From Collinsella aerofaciens (GTDB lineage Bacteria > Actinomycetota > Coriobacteriia > Coriobacteriales > Coriobacteriaceae): DNA of 64,000 nt. Below, one piece after another: positions 42,569-50,544 of the stretch. A program made the position numbers and the translations under genes. The stretch lies in NCBI GenBank assembly GCA_030826265.1, contig JAPJOH010000003.1, positions 40,537 to 104,536 of the forward strand. The letters are read 5' to 3'. Within the stretch, counting starts at the first letter, position 1. Each line of letters opens with the position of its first letter. The notes beneath the pieces are model-generated. The model saw only the letters and a program-made list of their open reading frames with translations, did no database searches and was not told where the DNA came from.

Positions 42569-43399
42569 ATGGATCGTAGTAAGGTACCTGCCGTCCTGTC
42601 CATCGCGGGATCCGATTCCAGCGGTGGCGCCGGCATTCAGGCCGACATCAAGACCATCACGGCGCACCGCCTGTATGCCGAGACGGCCATCACCGCCATC
42701 ACAGCGCAAAACACCCTGGGCGTTACCGCCGTGCAGGATATCTCGCCAGATATCGTAGCCGCGCAAATTGACGCCGTTTTTGACGATATCCGCCCCAGCG
42801 CCGTCAAGATCGGCATGGTTTCTTCTGTCGAGATTATCGAAGTCATCGCCGACCGCTTGAGCGCCTGGAACGCAACGAACGTGGTCGTCGACCCCGTCAT
42901 GGTCGCCACCTCGGGCGCGCGGCTGATTGCCGAAGATGCCGCCGAGGCGCTCACCCGCCGCCTGTTCCCGCTAGCGACGGTTATCACGCCCAATATTCCC
43001 GAGGCCATGGCACTGCTCGACTATGAGGTCGACTCCGAGCGCACGCAGCAAAATGCTGCCATGCTCCTCACCCGCCGCTTTGGTTGCGCATCCCTCGTTA
43101 AGGGTGGGCATCTTGTCAACGAGGCCAACGATGTACTGGCCGAACCCGCGCCACTCGATGACGAGGGCAACCATCTGGGAGATCCACTCACCACGTGGTT
43201 CCGCCACAAGCGCATCGAGACCGACAACACGCACGGCACCGGATGCACGCTCTCGTCCGCCATCGCCTGCGCGCTGGCTCAGGGCATGGATCTTGCCGAC
43301 GCCGTCAACGCCGGCAAGGCCTACCTAACCGGCGCTCTGGCCGCCGGCTTTGACATGGGCAAAGGCTCCGGCCCCGTCAACCACATGTGGCAGTATTAA
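42569..43399 (+). CDS. thiD: Hydroxymethylpyrimidine/phosphomethylpyrimidine kinase
   Basis: A 276-residue ribokinase-fold enzyme. VLSIAGSDSSGGAGIQADIKT, VVDPVMVATSGARL, ITPNIPEAMALL, LVKGGHL and the anion-hole DNTHGTGCTLSSAIACALA are the ThiD signature. It phosphorylates HMP-P to HMP-PP. It follows thiC by 180 bases. No thiE or thiM is present in the window. Confidence 0.95.
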   Translation: MDRSKVPAVLSIAGSDSSGGAGIQADIKTITAHRLYAETAITAITAQNTLGVTAVQDISPDIVAAQIDAVFDDIRPSAVKIGMVSSVEIIEVIADRLSAWNATNVVVDPVMVATSGARLIAEDAAEALTRRLFPLATVITPNIPEAMALLDYEVDSERTQQNAAMLLTRRFGCASLVKGGHLVNEANDVLAEPAPLDDEGNHLGDPLTTWFRHKRIETDNTHGTGCTLSSAIACALAQGMDLADAVNAGKAYLTGALAAGFDMGKGSGPVNHMWQY

Positions 43400-43410
43400 G
43401 ATTCGCAGTC

Positions 43411-43453
43411 CCAAGCCACCGCAAAGGCGCCCGTCCCCTTTGCGGTGGCTTGG
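43411..43453. terminator. Bidirectional terminator thiD / SGNH gene
   Basis: 17-bp stem CCAAGCCACCGCAAAGG/CCTTTGCGGTGGCTTGG between convergent genes. It contains GCGGTGGC, slightly reminiscent of the TTGCGGTG family. Confidence 0.7.
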
Positions 43454-43460
43454 GGTCGCG

Positions 43461-44120
43461 CTACTCTCCGAGCATCTCTTGGAGCTTGGCCGCCACGGCG
43501 TGACCCAGGCTCTCATGGCTTTCGGGCATCATATGCAGATAGTCGATATCGCCCGGCTCGGCAAACTCCGCTGCATTCAAAAAGTCGCAGCCAAACTGCT
43601 CGGCTACGTGCGCATAGTATTCAGCAAAATGCTCCGAGGCCTCGACGGAACGCTCGTCAAAATCGGTCATATATACATCGGCGATTTGCGGCTTGATCTT
43701 GATAGGTGCCATCAGCAGAATACGCGGGCAGGGTGCAGCATTGGTCCAGGGAAATGCACGCACCGCGCGAATCAGCGCCATGGTGCCACGGGCAATATCG
43801 GAGGCCGTCACACCAAAGACCGTCTTGCAGTCGTTGGTTCCCAGCATAATAACGATCGCATCCAGCGGCTTATGGGCCTCGAGCAGCATCGGCAGTGCGC
43901 GGATGCCGTTAAGATTGGTGTTCAGATGGCACATGTCGTCGCGTACCGTCGTGCGGCCGTTGAGGCCTTCTTCAATTACATGCCAGCCCTCGCCTAAGTC
44001 ACGTTGGGCCACGCCGCACCAGCGCACATCCTGCGCATAGCGCACCGCGGTGCCGTCGCGCATGCCCGCCGGATCGTAACCATAGGTGTTGCTGTCGCCA
44101 AAGCATAGAACGTTTTTCAT
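43461..44120 (-). CDS. SGNH/GDSL hydrolase family esterase
   Basis: A 219-residue SGNH hydrolase. Block I VLCFGDSNTYGYDP (nucleophile Ser10), block II Gly in GLNGRTT, block III MLGTNDCK, and the Asp/His pair in DYLHMMPESHESLG. Resembles arylesterase/acyl-CoA thioesterase-like enzymes; no signal peptide, so cytoplasmic. Substrate unknown. Confidence 0.88.
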   Translation of the reverse strand: MKNVLCFGDSNTYGYDPAGMRDGTAVRYAQDVRWCGVAQRDLGEGWHVIEEGLNGRTTVRDDMCHLNTNLNGIRALPMLLEAHKPLDAIVIMLGTNDCKTVFGVTASDIARGTMALIRAVRAFPWTNAAPCPRILLMAPIKIKPQIADVYMTDFDERSVEASEHFAEYYAHVAEQFGCDFLNAAEFAEPGDIDYLHMMPESHESLGHAVAAKLQEMLGE

Positions 44121-44198
44121 CGTAAGCCCCTCGCTCAGTAAAAAACCGACGGAAGCAGCCTCTCCCGCCGGCTCGACCCATCTGTCAGCACGTACCGA

Positions 44199-45275
44199 TT
44201 ACAGGTACTTGCGCCAGTCGTCCTCGTCCTCATCATCCTCGGTAGCAGCTTGGATCTGCTCGGCGGCGCGAGCTGCCGCAGCGCGAGCGGCAACCTGGGC
44301 ATAGGACTCCTCGTTGCGCTCGGGGAAGTTTGCCAGCACGTGCTCGAACTTGGCAAAATCCTCATCCCAGCGCGTAGAAGGCACGGCAAAGAAGACTTGC
44401 TTGACCTTAAAGTCGCCCGACGCGAGCTCCTTGCGGAAGAGCTCGGCCACGGCCTCTGCGTCAAAGCCGTTGTTGTCGCAGCCCCAAGCGCCCAGCACGA
44501 GCTTCTCGCGACCTAGCTCGTCGCAGATGGCAAGCACAAAGCGAATGCGGTCGCGCAGGGCATCCAGCAGAGCATCGTCGCTCACGCGATACTCCTGGCG
44601 GGCGCGCTTAACGTTGGGCGCGGCGGCCACGATCACGTCGGCGTATGCATGCACGTGGTTGCGGTCGAAGCGCACCGCAGGCACCACCAGCGCACGGTTT
44701 CGGTAAAGCTCGCAGTTGATGTTGCGGCGACGGTTCTCGCCGTACCATTTGCGCTGCTTATCGAGAACGTTGTACAGATACGAATCGGCGCACAGCGTGG
44801 CCTCCTGGCCCAGATAACCCTGAATATAGCCACCGCCCGGATTGGTGAACGAGGCAAAGGCGAGCACGGCCATGTCGCAGAACTGCGCATAGCCACGACC
44901 GTTGTCCAAGATGGCCTGCGTGGTGGAGGCATCGAGCACGGTGACCTCGGGCAGAACCGGAGCGGGCTCCTCAGCAGGCGCGGACTCAGCTTCGGCGATT
45001 TCCTCGGCAGCCTCCGCGCCCTCGACGTCCTCGGCAACCTGTTCTTCGGTGGCCACAGCACTCTGAACCTTGGCCTTCATCGCCGAGACAAAGCCGGCAG
45101 GCATACCGTCAAACTCGCGAACACCGGCAAGCGAACGCTCGATATCCTTGGCGCACGCTTCGGACACAGTTGCCACGTGACGCTCGGCGGCCTTGGCACG
45201 GGCCTCGCGCTTGGGATTGGGCTGACCCGCTCGGTTGGACCTGCGGTTACGGTTCCTGTTGTCGACGTCTGCCAT
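44199..45275 (-). CDS. TIGR02452-type bacterial PARG-like macrodomain protein, altered catalytic motif
   Basis: A 358-residue protein. Residues 1-110 are a basic then Ala/Glu-rich, probably disordered extension. Residues 110-330 are the microbial poly(ADP-ribose) glycohydrolase-like domain, with FTNPGGGYIQGYLGQEATLC. The family signature is GGG-x6-8-QEE with the last Glu catalytic; here it reads QEA. Other ADP-ribose-site features (VLGAWGCDNNGFD) remain. Either an ADP-ribose reader without hydrolase activity or a variant chemistry. No ADP-ribosyltransferase gene is nearby. Confidence 0.8.
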   Translation of the reverse strand: MADVDNRNRNRRSNRAGQPNPKREARAKAAERHVATVSEACAKDIERSLAGVREFDGMPAGFVSAMKAKVQSAVATEEQVAEDVEGAEAAEEIAEAESAPAEEPAPVLPEVTVLDASTTQAILDNGRGYAQFCDMAVLAFASFTNPGGGYIQGYLGQEATLCADSYLYNVLDKQRKWYGENRRRNINCELYRNRALVVPAVRFDRNHVHAYADVIVAAAPNVKRARQEYRVSDDALLDALRDRIRFVLAICDELGREKLVLGAWGCDNNGFDAEAVAELFRKELASGDFKVKQVFFAVPSTRWDEDFAKFEHVLANFPERNEESYAQVAARAAAARAAEQIQAATEDDEDEDDWRKYL

Positions 45276-45347
45276 AAGTGGTCACCTTTCTCGGTCTCTG
45301 CCGCTATCGGCTTTTCCCATCCATGATACCCCGCCGCGTACAAAAAA

Positions 45348-45367
45348 GACGGCCCCGAAGGACCGCC
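45348..45367 (-). terminator. Terminator of the Bax-inhibitor gene
   Basis: GGCGGTCC-TTCG-GGGCCGTC with a stable UUCG loop, followed on the minus strand by TTTTTTG, 46 bases after the stop. Confidence 0.8.
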
Positions 45368-45413
45368 TTTCGCATCGATTTGCACGCACGGCAAGCACCG
45401 CCGCAATTCGCCA

Positions 45414-46109
45414 CTAGTCGCGACGGCCGAGGATGTTCAGAATGCGCAGGAACACGTTGATAATATCCACGAACAGGTTAGAGGCCATAAGCACGGCGTT
45501 GGGCAGCGTAGGCGGCACCGTCGTGGCAACATAGGTGTCGTAGCCAATAAAGCCGGCGAACACCACGATCACGATCAGGTCGGTGATGGTCTGTGAGACG
45601 CCCATGAACATCAGCACGATCTCAACCAGAATAGTAGCGAGCAGAATGCCAAAACCGATGCCATATACGCGCTGGAAAAACTTGGGGAACGTCACGCCCA
45701 AGGCGCCAAAGACAAAGGTGATGGCGGCCGTGGCGATAAAGGCAGTGTTGATGGTGGGCAGGTCGTAGTTGGCAAGGCCAAACGACGCGGTCAGGCCAAA
45801 GGTGCTCGCAAAGATTACGTAGCCCACAAGGGACAGGCCCACGGACTGCTTGCTGGCGGCGGCCGACATCATGACCATGCCGACGATGGTCAAAATAAAT
45901 GAGCCAAAGACCAGCGGCAAAGCGGCGCCGCTCATCATCATGCGCGCAAACGACATGGTGCTCGTAAAGTAAGCACCGACGCCCATGGCGCAAAAGCCCA
46001 AAAAGATCAGGGCAGACATGACAAGGTTGTACGCGCGCGGCGACATCTCCTTGGCGCGGCTTGCGCCGCTCTCGACGGGGCCGTTCTGATAGCCCTGGAT
46101 ATCGTTCAT
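45414..46109 (-). CDS. Bax inhibitor-1/YccA family membrane protein
   Basis: A 231-residue protein with seven predicted membrane helices. The family motifs are YNLVMSALIFLGF near the start and the C-terminal GYDTYVA (pH-sensing aspartate region) followed by ASNLFVDIINVFLRILNILGRRD. Likely a calcium leak or stress-related membrane protein, by family. Monocistronic with a UUCG terminator. Confidence 0.9.
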   Translation of the reverse strand: MNDIQGYQNGPVESGASRAKEMSPRAYNLVMSALIFLGFCAMGVGAYFTSTMSFARMMMSGAALPLVFGSFILTIVGMVMMSAAASKQSVGLSLVGYVIFASTFGLTASFGLANYDLPTINTAFIATAAITFVFGALGVTFPKFFQRVYGIGFGILLATILVEIVLMFMGVSQTITDLIVIVVFAGFIGYDTYVATTVPPTLPNAVLMASNLFVDIINVFLRILNILGRRD

Positions 46110-46193
46110 AGGTTCGTCCTTTCAAAAAGTGCCGTGAAAGACGGCGCAGCAGGTGACAAGATTCCTGTCATTGTACCCGAATGCCGTACGTCC

Positions 46194-46532
46194 TTACCCA
46201 CGGCGCTCGCCCTCGAGCGTACGGTCGAATGCCCACACCCACCAACGCATCAGATGGGCCTGCGAACCATCTGGTCGTTCGCGCGTCTGGTCCTCCAGAT
46301 ACAACTCGGTCGCGTGCCCGCCAAAACGCACCTTATAGGTTGCCGTACGGATGCCGTGAACCGTCAGGCCAAACCCAGTGGTCGAGACAATCTCGTCAAT
46401 CGTAAAGCAACGACCGTCGACCCAGCAGACGGTGACCGGCACGACCTGTCCGCCCGCGAGGATGCGAGCCACGACGTCCACATACTGCTTGTGCACGCGC
46501 CGAGTTTTGCCATCTGTCTGTCGATATTCCAT
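46194..46532 (-). CDS. Hypothetical protein (112 residues)
   Basis: A soluble protein rich in Trp and Arg (VTVCWVDGRCFTIDEIV, HLMRWWVWAFDRTLEGERRG), without a known motif. It resembles small beta-rich proteins of the DUF6504 kind in composition only. AGGAGG lies just one base before the ATG at 46532, which is unusually close; an ATG 7 codons upstream has no ribosome site. Start uncertain. Confidence 0.6.
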   Translation of the reverse strand: MEYRQTDGKTRRVHKQYVDVVARILAGGQVVPVTVCWVDGRCFTIDEIVSTTGFGLTVHGIRTATYKVRFGGHATELYLEDQTRERPDGSQAHLMRWWVWAFDRTLEGERRG

Positions 46533-46782
46533 GCCTCCTATTATCGAACGCATGTTTGCATGTTGTAAAGCGAACAGACTGTGGTTTTGGAGTGTCGTAG
46601 TAATCGCACGTGTCCGCATGGCGTGTTAGCAAAAAGAACACCCGCGGTCAACAGGGCTAATATTCAATTTTAGTGCCAAAAAGTTCACTTCTCCCATCAG
46701 AACTCGGTAAAGAGACCCGCAGGAGGTGATACGATTTATCATGTTTTTGTAACGTGTCTGCAAACTTCGAGAAAGCCCATAT
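46533..46782. other. Divergent region hypothetical gene / pit
   Basis: 250 bases, AT-rich around 46620-46690. It includes CAGGAGGTGATACG near 46720 without a following sizable ORF (only ATG TTT TTG TAA). No known RNA recognised. Confidence 0.35.
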
Positions 46783-47832
46783 ATGGACGTAACGTTCTCA
46801 ACCTTCCTCGGCCAAATTGTGTCGAACCCAGTCCTTGCCGTCACCGTGATCCTCGCGTTGGGCGCCATCTTCGTCAATGGATGGACCGACGCGCCCAACG
46901 CCATCGCGACCTGCGTCACTACGCGTTGCATGCCCGCCCGCGCCGCCATTCTCATGAGCGCCGCATTCAACTTCCTCGGCGTGCTCATCATGACGCACTT
47001 TAACGCGAGCGTCGCCAACACCATCTCACATATCGTCGACTTTGGCGGAAACAGCACCATGGCGCTCGCCTGCCTATGCGCGGCGCTGTTCTCCATCGTC
47101 GTCTACGGCGCCACAGCGTCGCGTTTTGGCATCCCCACCTCGCAAAGTCACAGCCTTATCGCCGGCCTGACCGGTGCCGCCATCGCCCTCGGCGGTGCGA
47201 GCAGCGTCAACGTCCACGAGTGGATGAAGGTCATCTACGGTCTGGCGCTCTCCATCGGCCTGGGCTTTGTCATGGGCTGGGTCCTGTGCAAGCTCGTCTC
47301 GATTCTTTTCGCCGCCGCCAACAGGCGACGTGCCAATGTCTTCTTTAAATACGCTCAGATCGCGAGCGCTGCGGCCATGAGCTTTATGCACGGCGCGCAG
47401 GATGGACAGAAGTTCATCGGCGTGCTCTTTTTAGGTGTGGCCTTTGCCAGCGGCCAAACGAGCGTCGGCGATGCAGGCATCCCCATCTGGATTATGCTGC
47501 TGTGCTCGGCCACTATGGGTATCGGCACCAGCGTGGGCGGCGAGCGCATCATCAAGTCCGTCGGCCAGAGCATGGTCAAGCTCGAAAAGTACCAGGGCTT
47601 CTCCGCCGACCTCGCAGGCGCCGCAAACCTGCTGCTTGCCACCCTTACCGGCATCCCCGTGTCCTCCACCCACATCAAGACCTGCGCCATCATGGGCGTC
47701 GGTGCCGTCAAGCGCCTTTCGGCCATCAACTTTGGCGTGGTCAAGGACATGATGTTCACCTGGTTCTTTACCTTCCCCGCCTGCGGACTCATCAGCTTTG
47801 TCATGGCCAAGCTGTTCATGATGTTCATCTAG
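46783..47832 (+). CDS. pit: Inorganic phosphate transporter, PiT family
   Basis: A 349-residue membrane protein with about 9-10 helices in two homologous halves. VNGWTDAPNAIATCVTTRCM and FMHGAQDGQKFIGVLFL are the paired PiT signatures (PF01384), and GIPVSSTHIKTCAIMGVGAVK is the second-half motif. A low-affinity phosphate (metal-phosphate) symporter. It is 67 bases upstream of its usual DUF47 partner. The window also holds a high-affinity Pst system. Confidence 0.93.
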   Translation: MDVTFSTFLGQIVSNPVLAVTVILALGAIFVNGWTDAPNAIATCVTTRCMPARAAILMSAAFNFLGVLIMTHFNASVANTISHIVDFGGNSTMALACLCAALFSIVVYGATASRFGIPTSQSHSLIAGLTGAAIALGGASSVNVHEWMKVIYGLALSIGLGFVMGWVLCKLVSILFAAANRRRANVFFKYAQIASAAAMSFMHGAQDGQKFIGVLFLGVAFASGQTSVGDAGIPIWIMLLCSATMGIGTSVGGERIIKSVGQSMVKLEKYQGFSADLAGAANLLLATLTGIPVSSTHIKTCAIMGVGAVKRLSAINFGVVKDMMFTWFFTFPACGLISFVMAKLFMMFI

Positions 47833-47899
47833 TCAAACCGAGCGTCCATCCGGACCGTAATACTTCGCCCACCCGTCTTCGCCTCGAAAGGACCCACTC

Positions 47900-48523
47900 A
47901 TGGCAAAGAAACCCGATTCGTTCTACTTCGACAACTACGTCGCCTGCGCCGACCTTGCCGTCCAGGCCGCCGAGCTGCTCACCAAGATTTTCGAGAACTT
48001 CGACCCCGCAAAGATTCACGATATGCTCAACAAGATGCACGCGATCGAGCATGCGGCCGACAAGAAGCACCATGAGCTTGAGGACGCCCTGCTCACGGCC
48101 TTTATCACCCCGCTTGAGCGCGAGGATCTGGACCTGATGAGCTGCTCGCTCGACACCGTGCTCGATCGTATCGAGGGCGTCGTGCAGCGCGTCTACTTCA
48201 CCAACATCCAGAGCATCCACCCCGATGCCATCGTGATCGCCCACAAGGTGACCGACGCCTGCCGCGCCATGAAGGACCTGATGGTCGAGCTGCCCAACTA
48301 CCGCAAGTCCAAGACCCTGCGCGAACTCGTCATCCAGATCAACACGATCGAGTCCGAGGCCGACGAGCTCTACATCAACGCCATGCGCAACCTGCATGTC
48401 AACGGCAAGGATCCGCTCGAGGTCATCGCTTGGCGTGACGTGTACGCCTTCCTGGAGTACTGTGCTGACTGCTGTGAGAATGTGGCCGATGTTGTGGATT
48501 CGATTGTCATGAAGAACAGTTAA
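47900..48523 (+). CDS. DUF47 family (PhoU-like) phosphate transport regulator
   Basis: A 207-residue all-helical PhoU-like protein. YVACADLAVQAAELLTKIFE, HAIEHAADKKHHELEDALLTAFITPLEREDL and VVDSIVMKN are DUF47 features. It forms a unit with the upstream Pit transporter and is thought to regulate it. AAAGGA lies upstream of the ATG. Confidence 0.92.
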   Translation: MAKKPDSFYFDNYVACADLAVQAAELLTKIFENFDPAKIHDMLNKMHAIEHAADKKHHELEDALLTAFITPLEREDLDLMSCSLDTVLDRIEGVVQRVYFTNIQSIHPDAIVIAHKVTDACRAMKDLMVELPNYRKSKTLRELVIQINTIESEADELYINAMRNLHVNGKDPLEVIAWRDVYAFLEYCADCCENVADVVDSIVMKNS

Positions 48524-48547
48524 TTGGGGGTACGTGTCCCGGCGGTC

Positions 48548-48626
48548 GCGGGCCCGGCCACTAATAACCTTTTTCACTCCGGCTGCAAGCAGAGTCGTTC
48601 AAAAGGTTATTAGTGGCCGGGCCCGC
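48548..48626. repeat. Long perfect palindrome (26-bp arms)
   Basis: Perfect 26-bp arms (48548-48573 and 48601-48626) beginning GCGGGCCCGGCCACTAATAA. They enclose CTGC/GCAG. It follows the DUF47 gene by 25 bases. ACTTTGGCTGAT follows at 48650, as after the palindrome at 34718. It may act as a terminator (the arms end in TTTT), but its length is excessive. Confidence 0.85.
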
Positions 48627-48808
48627 TCCCTTACGTACCACCATTGGGAACTTTGGCTGATAGTTATAGCGCAATGGGGGTTTGGCTGAAGGGACATTTG
48701 GTATCCGTTCAGACACTTTGGCCCTCGATGAGCGTTTGGCTGATTGCTGCTTGGATACTGTTTGGGTTACTTTGGGTTTGTTTGATTTTTAATTGTTGGA
48801 GGGCTTGT

Positions 48809-49339
48809 ATGTCTTATTTGGATCTGGCTCGGGGTCGGTATTCTTGTCGTGAGTTTGAAGATCGGGCTGTGGAGCAGGCTGTGGTGGATGCTATTGTTGA
48901 GGCTGGGCGTATTGCTCCTTCTGCTTGTAATAACCATCCAACCCGTGTGATGGTGTTGGATACGCCTGAGCTTCTGGAGAAGGCTGCTGCTTGTCAGCCT
49001 CGGTTTGCTCGCGATGGGTCTATCTTTGGCGCTCCGCTTATCTTCCTTATTTGCAGCGTTACCGATGATGCTTGGGTGCGCCCGTATGATCAGATGAACT
49101 CGAGTGCCATCGATACTTCGATCGTCTGCGATCAGATGATGATGGAGGCCACCGAGCAGGGCCTGGGAACGTGCTGGGTATGCCATTTTAAGCCTGAGGT
49201 GGCACAGGAGCAGTTCAACCTGCCCGAGGGCGTCTATCCCTATCACATGCTCGTCTGCGGATATCCTGCCGACCACATCGCCGATCCCGAGCATCGCGAG
49301 GCCCGTACCATTTCCCTCTCCGACTTCCTCCTCAAGTAG
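48809..49339 (+). CDS. Nitroreductase family protein
   Basis: A 176-residue FMN-dependent nitroreductase-like protein. LARGRYSCREFEDRAVEQAVVDAIVEAGRIAPSACNNHP is the N-terminal FMN-binding pattern, and the C-terminus has EATEQGLGTCWVCHF. GGAGGG lies 5 bases before the ATG at 48809; the frame upstream is not homologous. The first 90 or so codons are T-ending (almost all Ala codons are GCT), then usage switches to the C-ending style of the genome. Substrate unknown. Confidence 0.87.
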   Translation: MSYLDLARGRYSCREFEDRAVEQAVVDAIVEAGRIAPSACNNHPTRVMVLDTPELLEKAAACQPRFARDGSIFGAPLIFLICSVTDDAWVRPYDQMNSSAIDTSIVCDQMMMEATEQGLGTCWVCHFKPEVAQEQFNLPEGVYPYHMLVCGYPADHIADPEHREARTISLSDFLLK

Positions 49340-49386
49340 ATTTTGGGACATGCCCTAAAACCTATCCTTGACCGCTCACCGGTTCG

Positions 49387-49424
49387 CCGAGTTCTGCGCC
49401 ACTATGTGCAGGGCTCGGTTTTTT
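49387..49424 (+). terminator. Terminator of the nitroreductase gene
   Basis: CCGAGTTCTGC and GTGCAGGGCTCGG pair with one bulge, followed by TTTTTT. Confidence 0.85.
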
Positions 49425-49454
49425 ATGTTGCGCGCCCCGGTACAGTCATAAAAA

Positions 49455-49478
49455 AGGACCCGCAAGCTGCGGGTCCTT
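49455..49478 (-). terminator. Terminator of divIVA
   Basis: AAGGACCCGC/GCGGGTCCTT stem followed on the minus strand by TTTTATG, 28 bases after the divIVA stop. Confidence 0.85.
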
Positions 49479-49505
49479 TCTAGGCACTAAATTGTAGGCC
49501 GAATG

Positions 49506-50180
49506 TTAGTCCAGGTCGTCGGCAGCGAAGTTGTCGATCGGGGCGAAGGGATCGGCCACGGGGACAACCGGGTCAGCGACGGGCAGCGGCTCGGCGGGAA
49601 CAGTCACCGCAGGAGAAGCGGCGGAACCGACCGGCGTGGAGGCCATGAGGTCGGCCGGGAAGGAGTTTTGGGCATCGTCCATGAAGTGCTGGATGAGCTT
49701 GAGGTACTCGGCCTTGAACTCCTCACGGGAAGCCTTGAGACGATCGATTTCCTCGAGCTCGGCCTGCTTCTCGGTCAGAGCCTGGCGGATAACCTCGCGT
49801 GCCTTGGCGTCAGCCTCGTTGCGGATACGCTCAGCGTTCTCATTGGCATCGTTAACGATGGTCTCAGCGGTCTGCTGGGCAGCGATCAGGGCAGCGGAAA
49901 TCTGGCGCTCCTGAGCGGAGAAGTCAGGGGCGGGAGCAGCCACGGGGGCGGCAGGAACGGCCTGGGCGGGGGCATCCTGAGCCTGGGCAAGTTGAGCCTG
50001 CGCATCGGCAAGCTGCTGCTCGGTAGCAGTCAGACGACCCTTAAGGTCGACGATCTTAGCGAGCATAGCGTCAACCTCAGAGGACAGCGTCTCCAAGAAG
50101 ACGTCGACCTCGGCAGGATCGTAGCCACGCTTGGCCTCAGAGAAAGTCTGAGCCTGGATGTCTGCAGGGGTAATAGCCAT
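49506..50180 (-). CDS. divIVA: DivIVA-domain cell division/polar growth protein
   Basis: A 224-residue protein. MAITPADIQAQTFSEAKRGYDPAEVDVFLETL is the DivIVA lipid-binding N-terminus. Coiled coils cover about 30-65 and 95-165, split by a Pro/Ala-rich linker, and the tail is Pro/Ala-rich and acidic. It marks poles or septum and recruits wall machinery. Last gene of the sepF-yggT-divIVA group. Confidence 0.92.
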   Translation of the reverse strand: MAITPADIQAQTFSEAKRGYDPAEVDVFLETLSSEVDAMLAKIVDLKGRLTATEQQLADAQAQLAQAQDAPAQAVPAAPVAAPAPDFSAQERQISAALIAAQQTAETIVNDANENAERIRNEADAKAREVIRQALTEKQAELEEIDRLKASREEFKAEYLKLIQHFMDDAQNSFPADLMASTPVGSAASPAVTVPAEPLPVADPVVPVADPFAPIDNFAADDLD

Positions 50181-50241
50181 AACAAGTCTCCTTTTTCATC
50201 GCCTCGGCGCTACACGCCCGACGTAAGTTACTAAGTCAGTT

Positions 50242-50523
50242 CTACACGAGTATACCTATAAGAAGCTGCAGAACCAGCCTCTGCACCAACTGCAACGCAA
50301 TAATCGCAACGACCGGCGAAAAATCGATACCGCCCATTGGCGGGATGAAACGACGGAACAGGTTGAGCCACGGACCGCACACGCTATCGAGCACCGCGGC
50401 AATATCCTGAAGCAAACCACCCTGCTTCATGGGAATCCACGTCATAAAGCAGTAGACGACAATGAGCGTGGAATAGAAGTTGAACAGCGTGTTGACCAGC
50501 TGGACGATAGTGTAGATGTTGAT
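50242..50523 (-). CDS. yggT: YggT family membrane protein with apparent AUC start
   Basis: A 93-residue two-helix YggT/YlmG protein: INIYTIVQLVNTLFNFYSTL..., MTWIP, then VCGPWLNLFRRFIPPMGGIDFSPVVAIIALQLV. The frame from the upstream TAA (end of sepF) to the first helix has no ATG, GTG or TTG. GAGGAG (50530-50535) is exactly 6 bases before ATC at 50523, which gives the expected N-terminus; ATT at 50529 is too close. Starting at the first ATG would delete helix 1. Either AUC initiation or a sequence error must be assumed. Confidence 0.8.
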   Translation of the reverse strand: MNIYTIVQLVNTLFNFYSTLIVVYCFMTWIPMKQGGLLQDIAAVLDSVCGPWLNLFRRFIPPMGGIDFSPVVAIIALQLVQRLVLQLLIGILV

Positions 50524-50544
50524 GGGAATCTCCTCGTCTTGTCT

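Noticed and set aside
46715..46755. Strong AGGAGGTGAT ribosome site before pit
   Set aside because: Followed only by a three-codon ORF (ATG TTT TTG TAA); the pit start is 40 bases further on, so it is probably chance.
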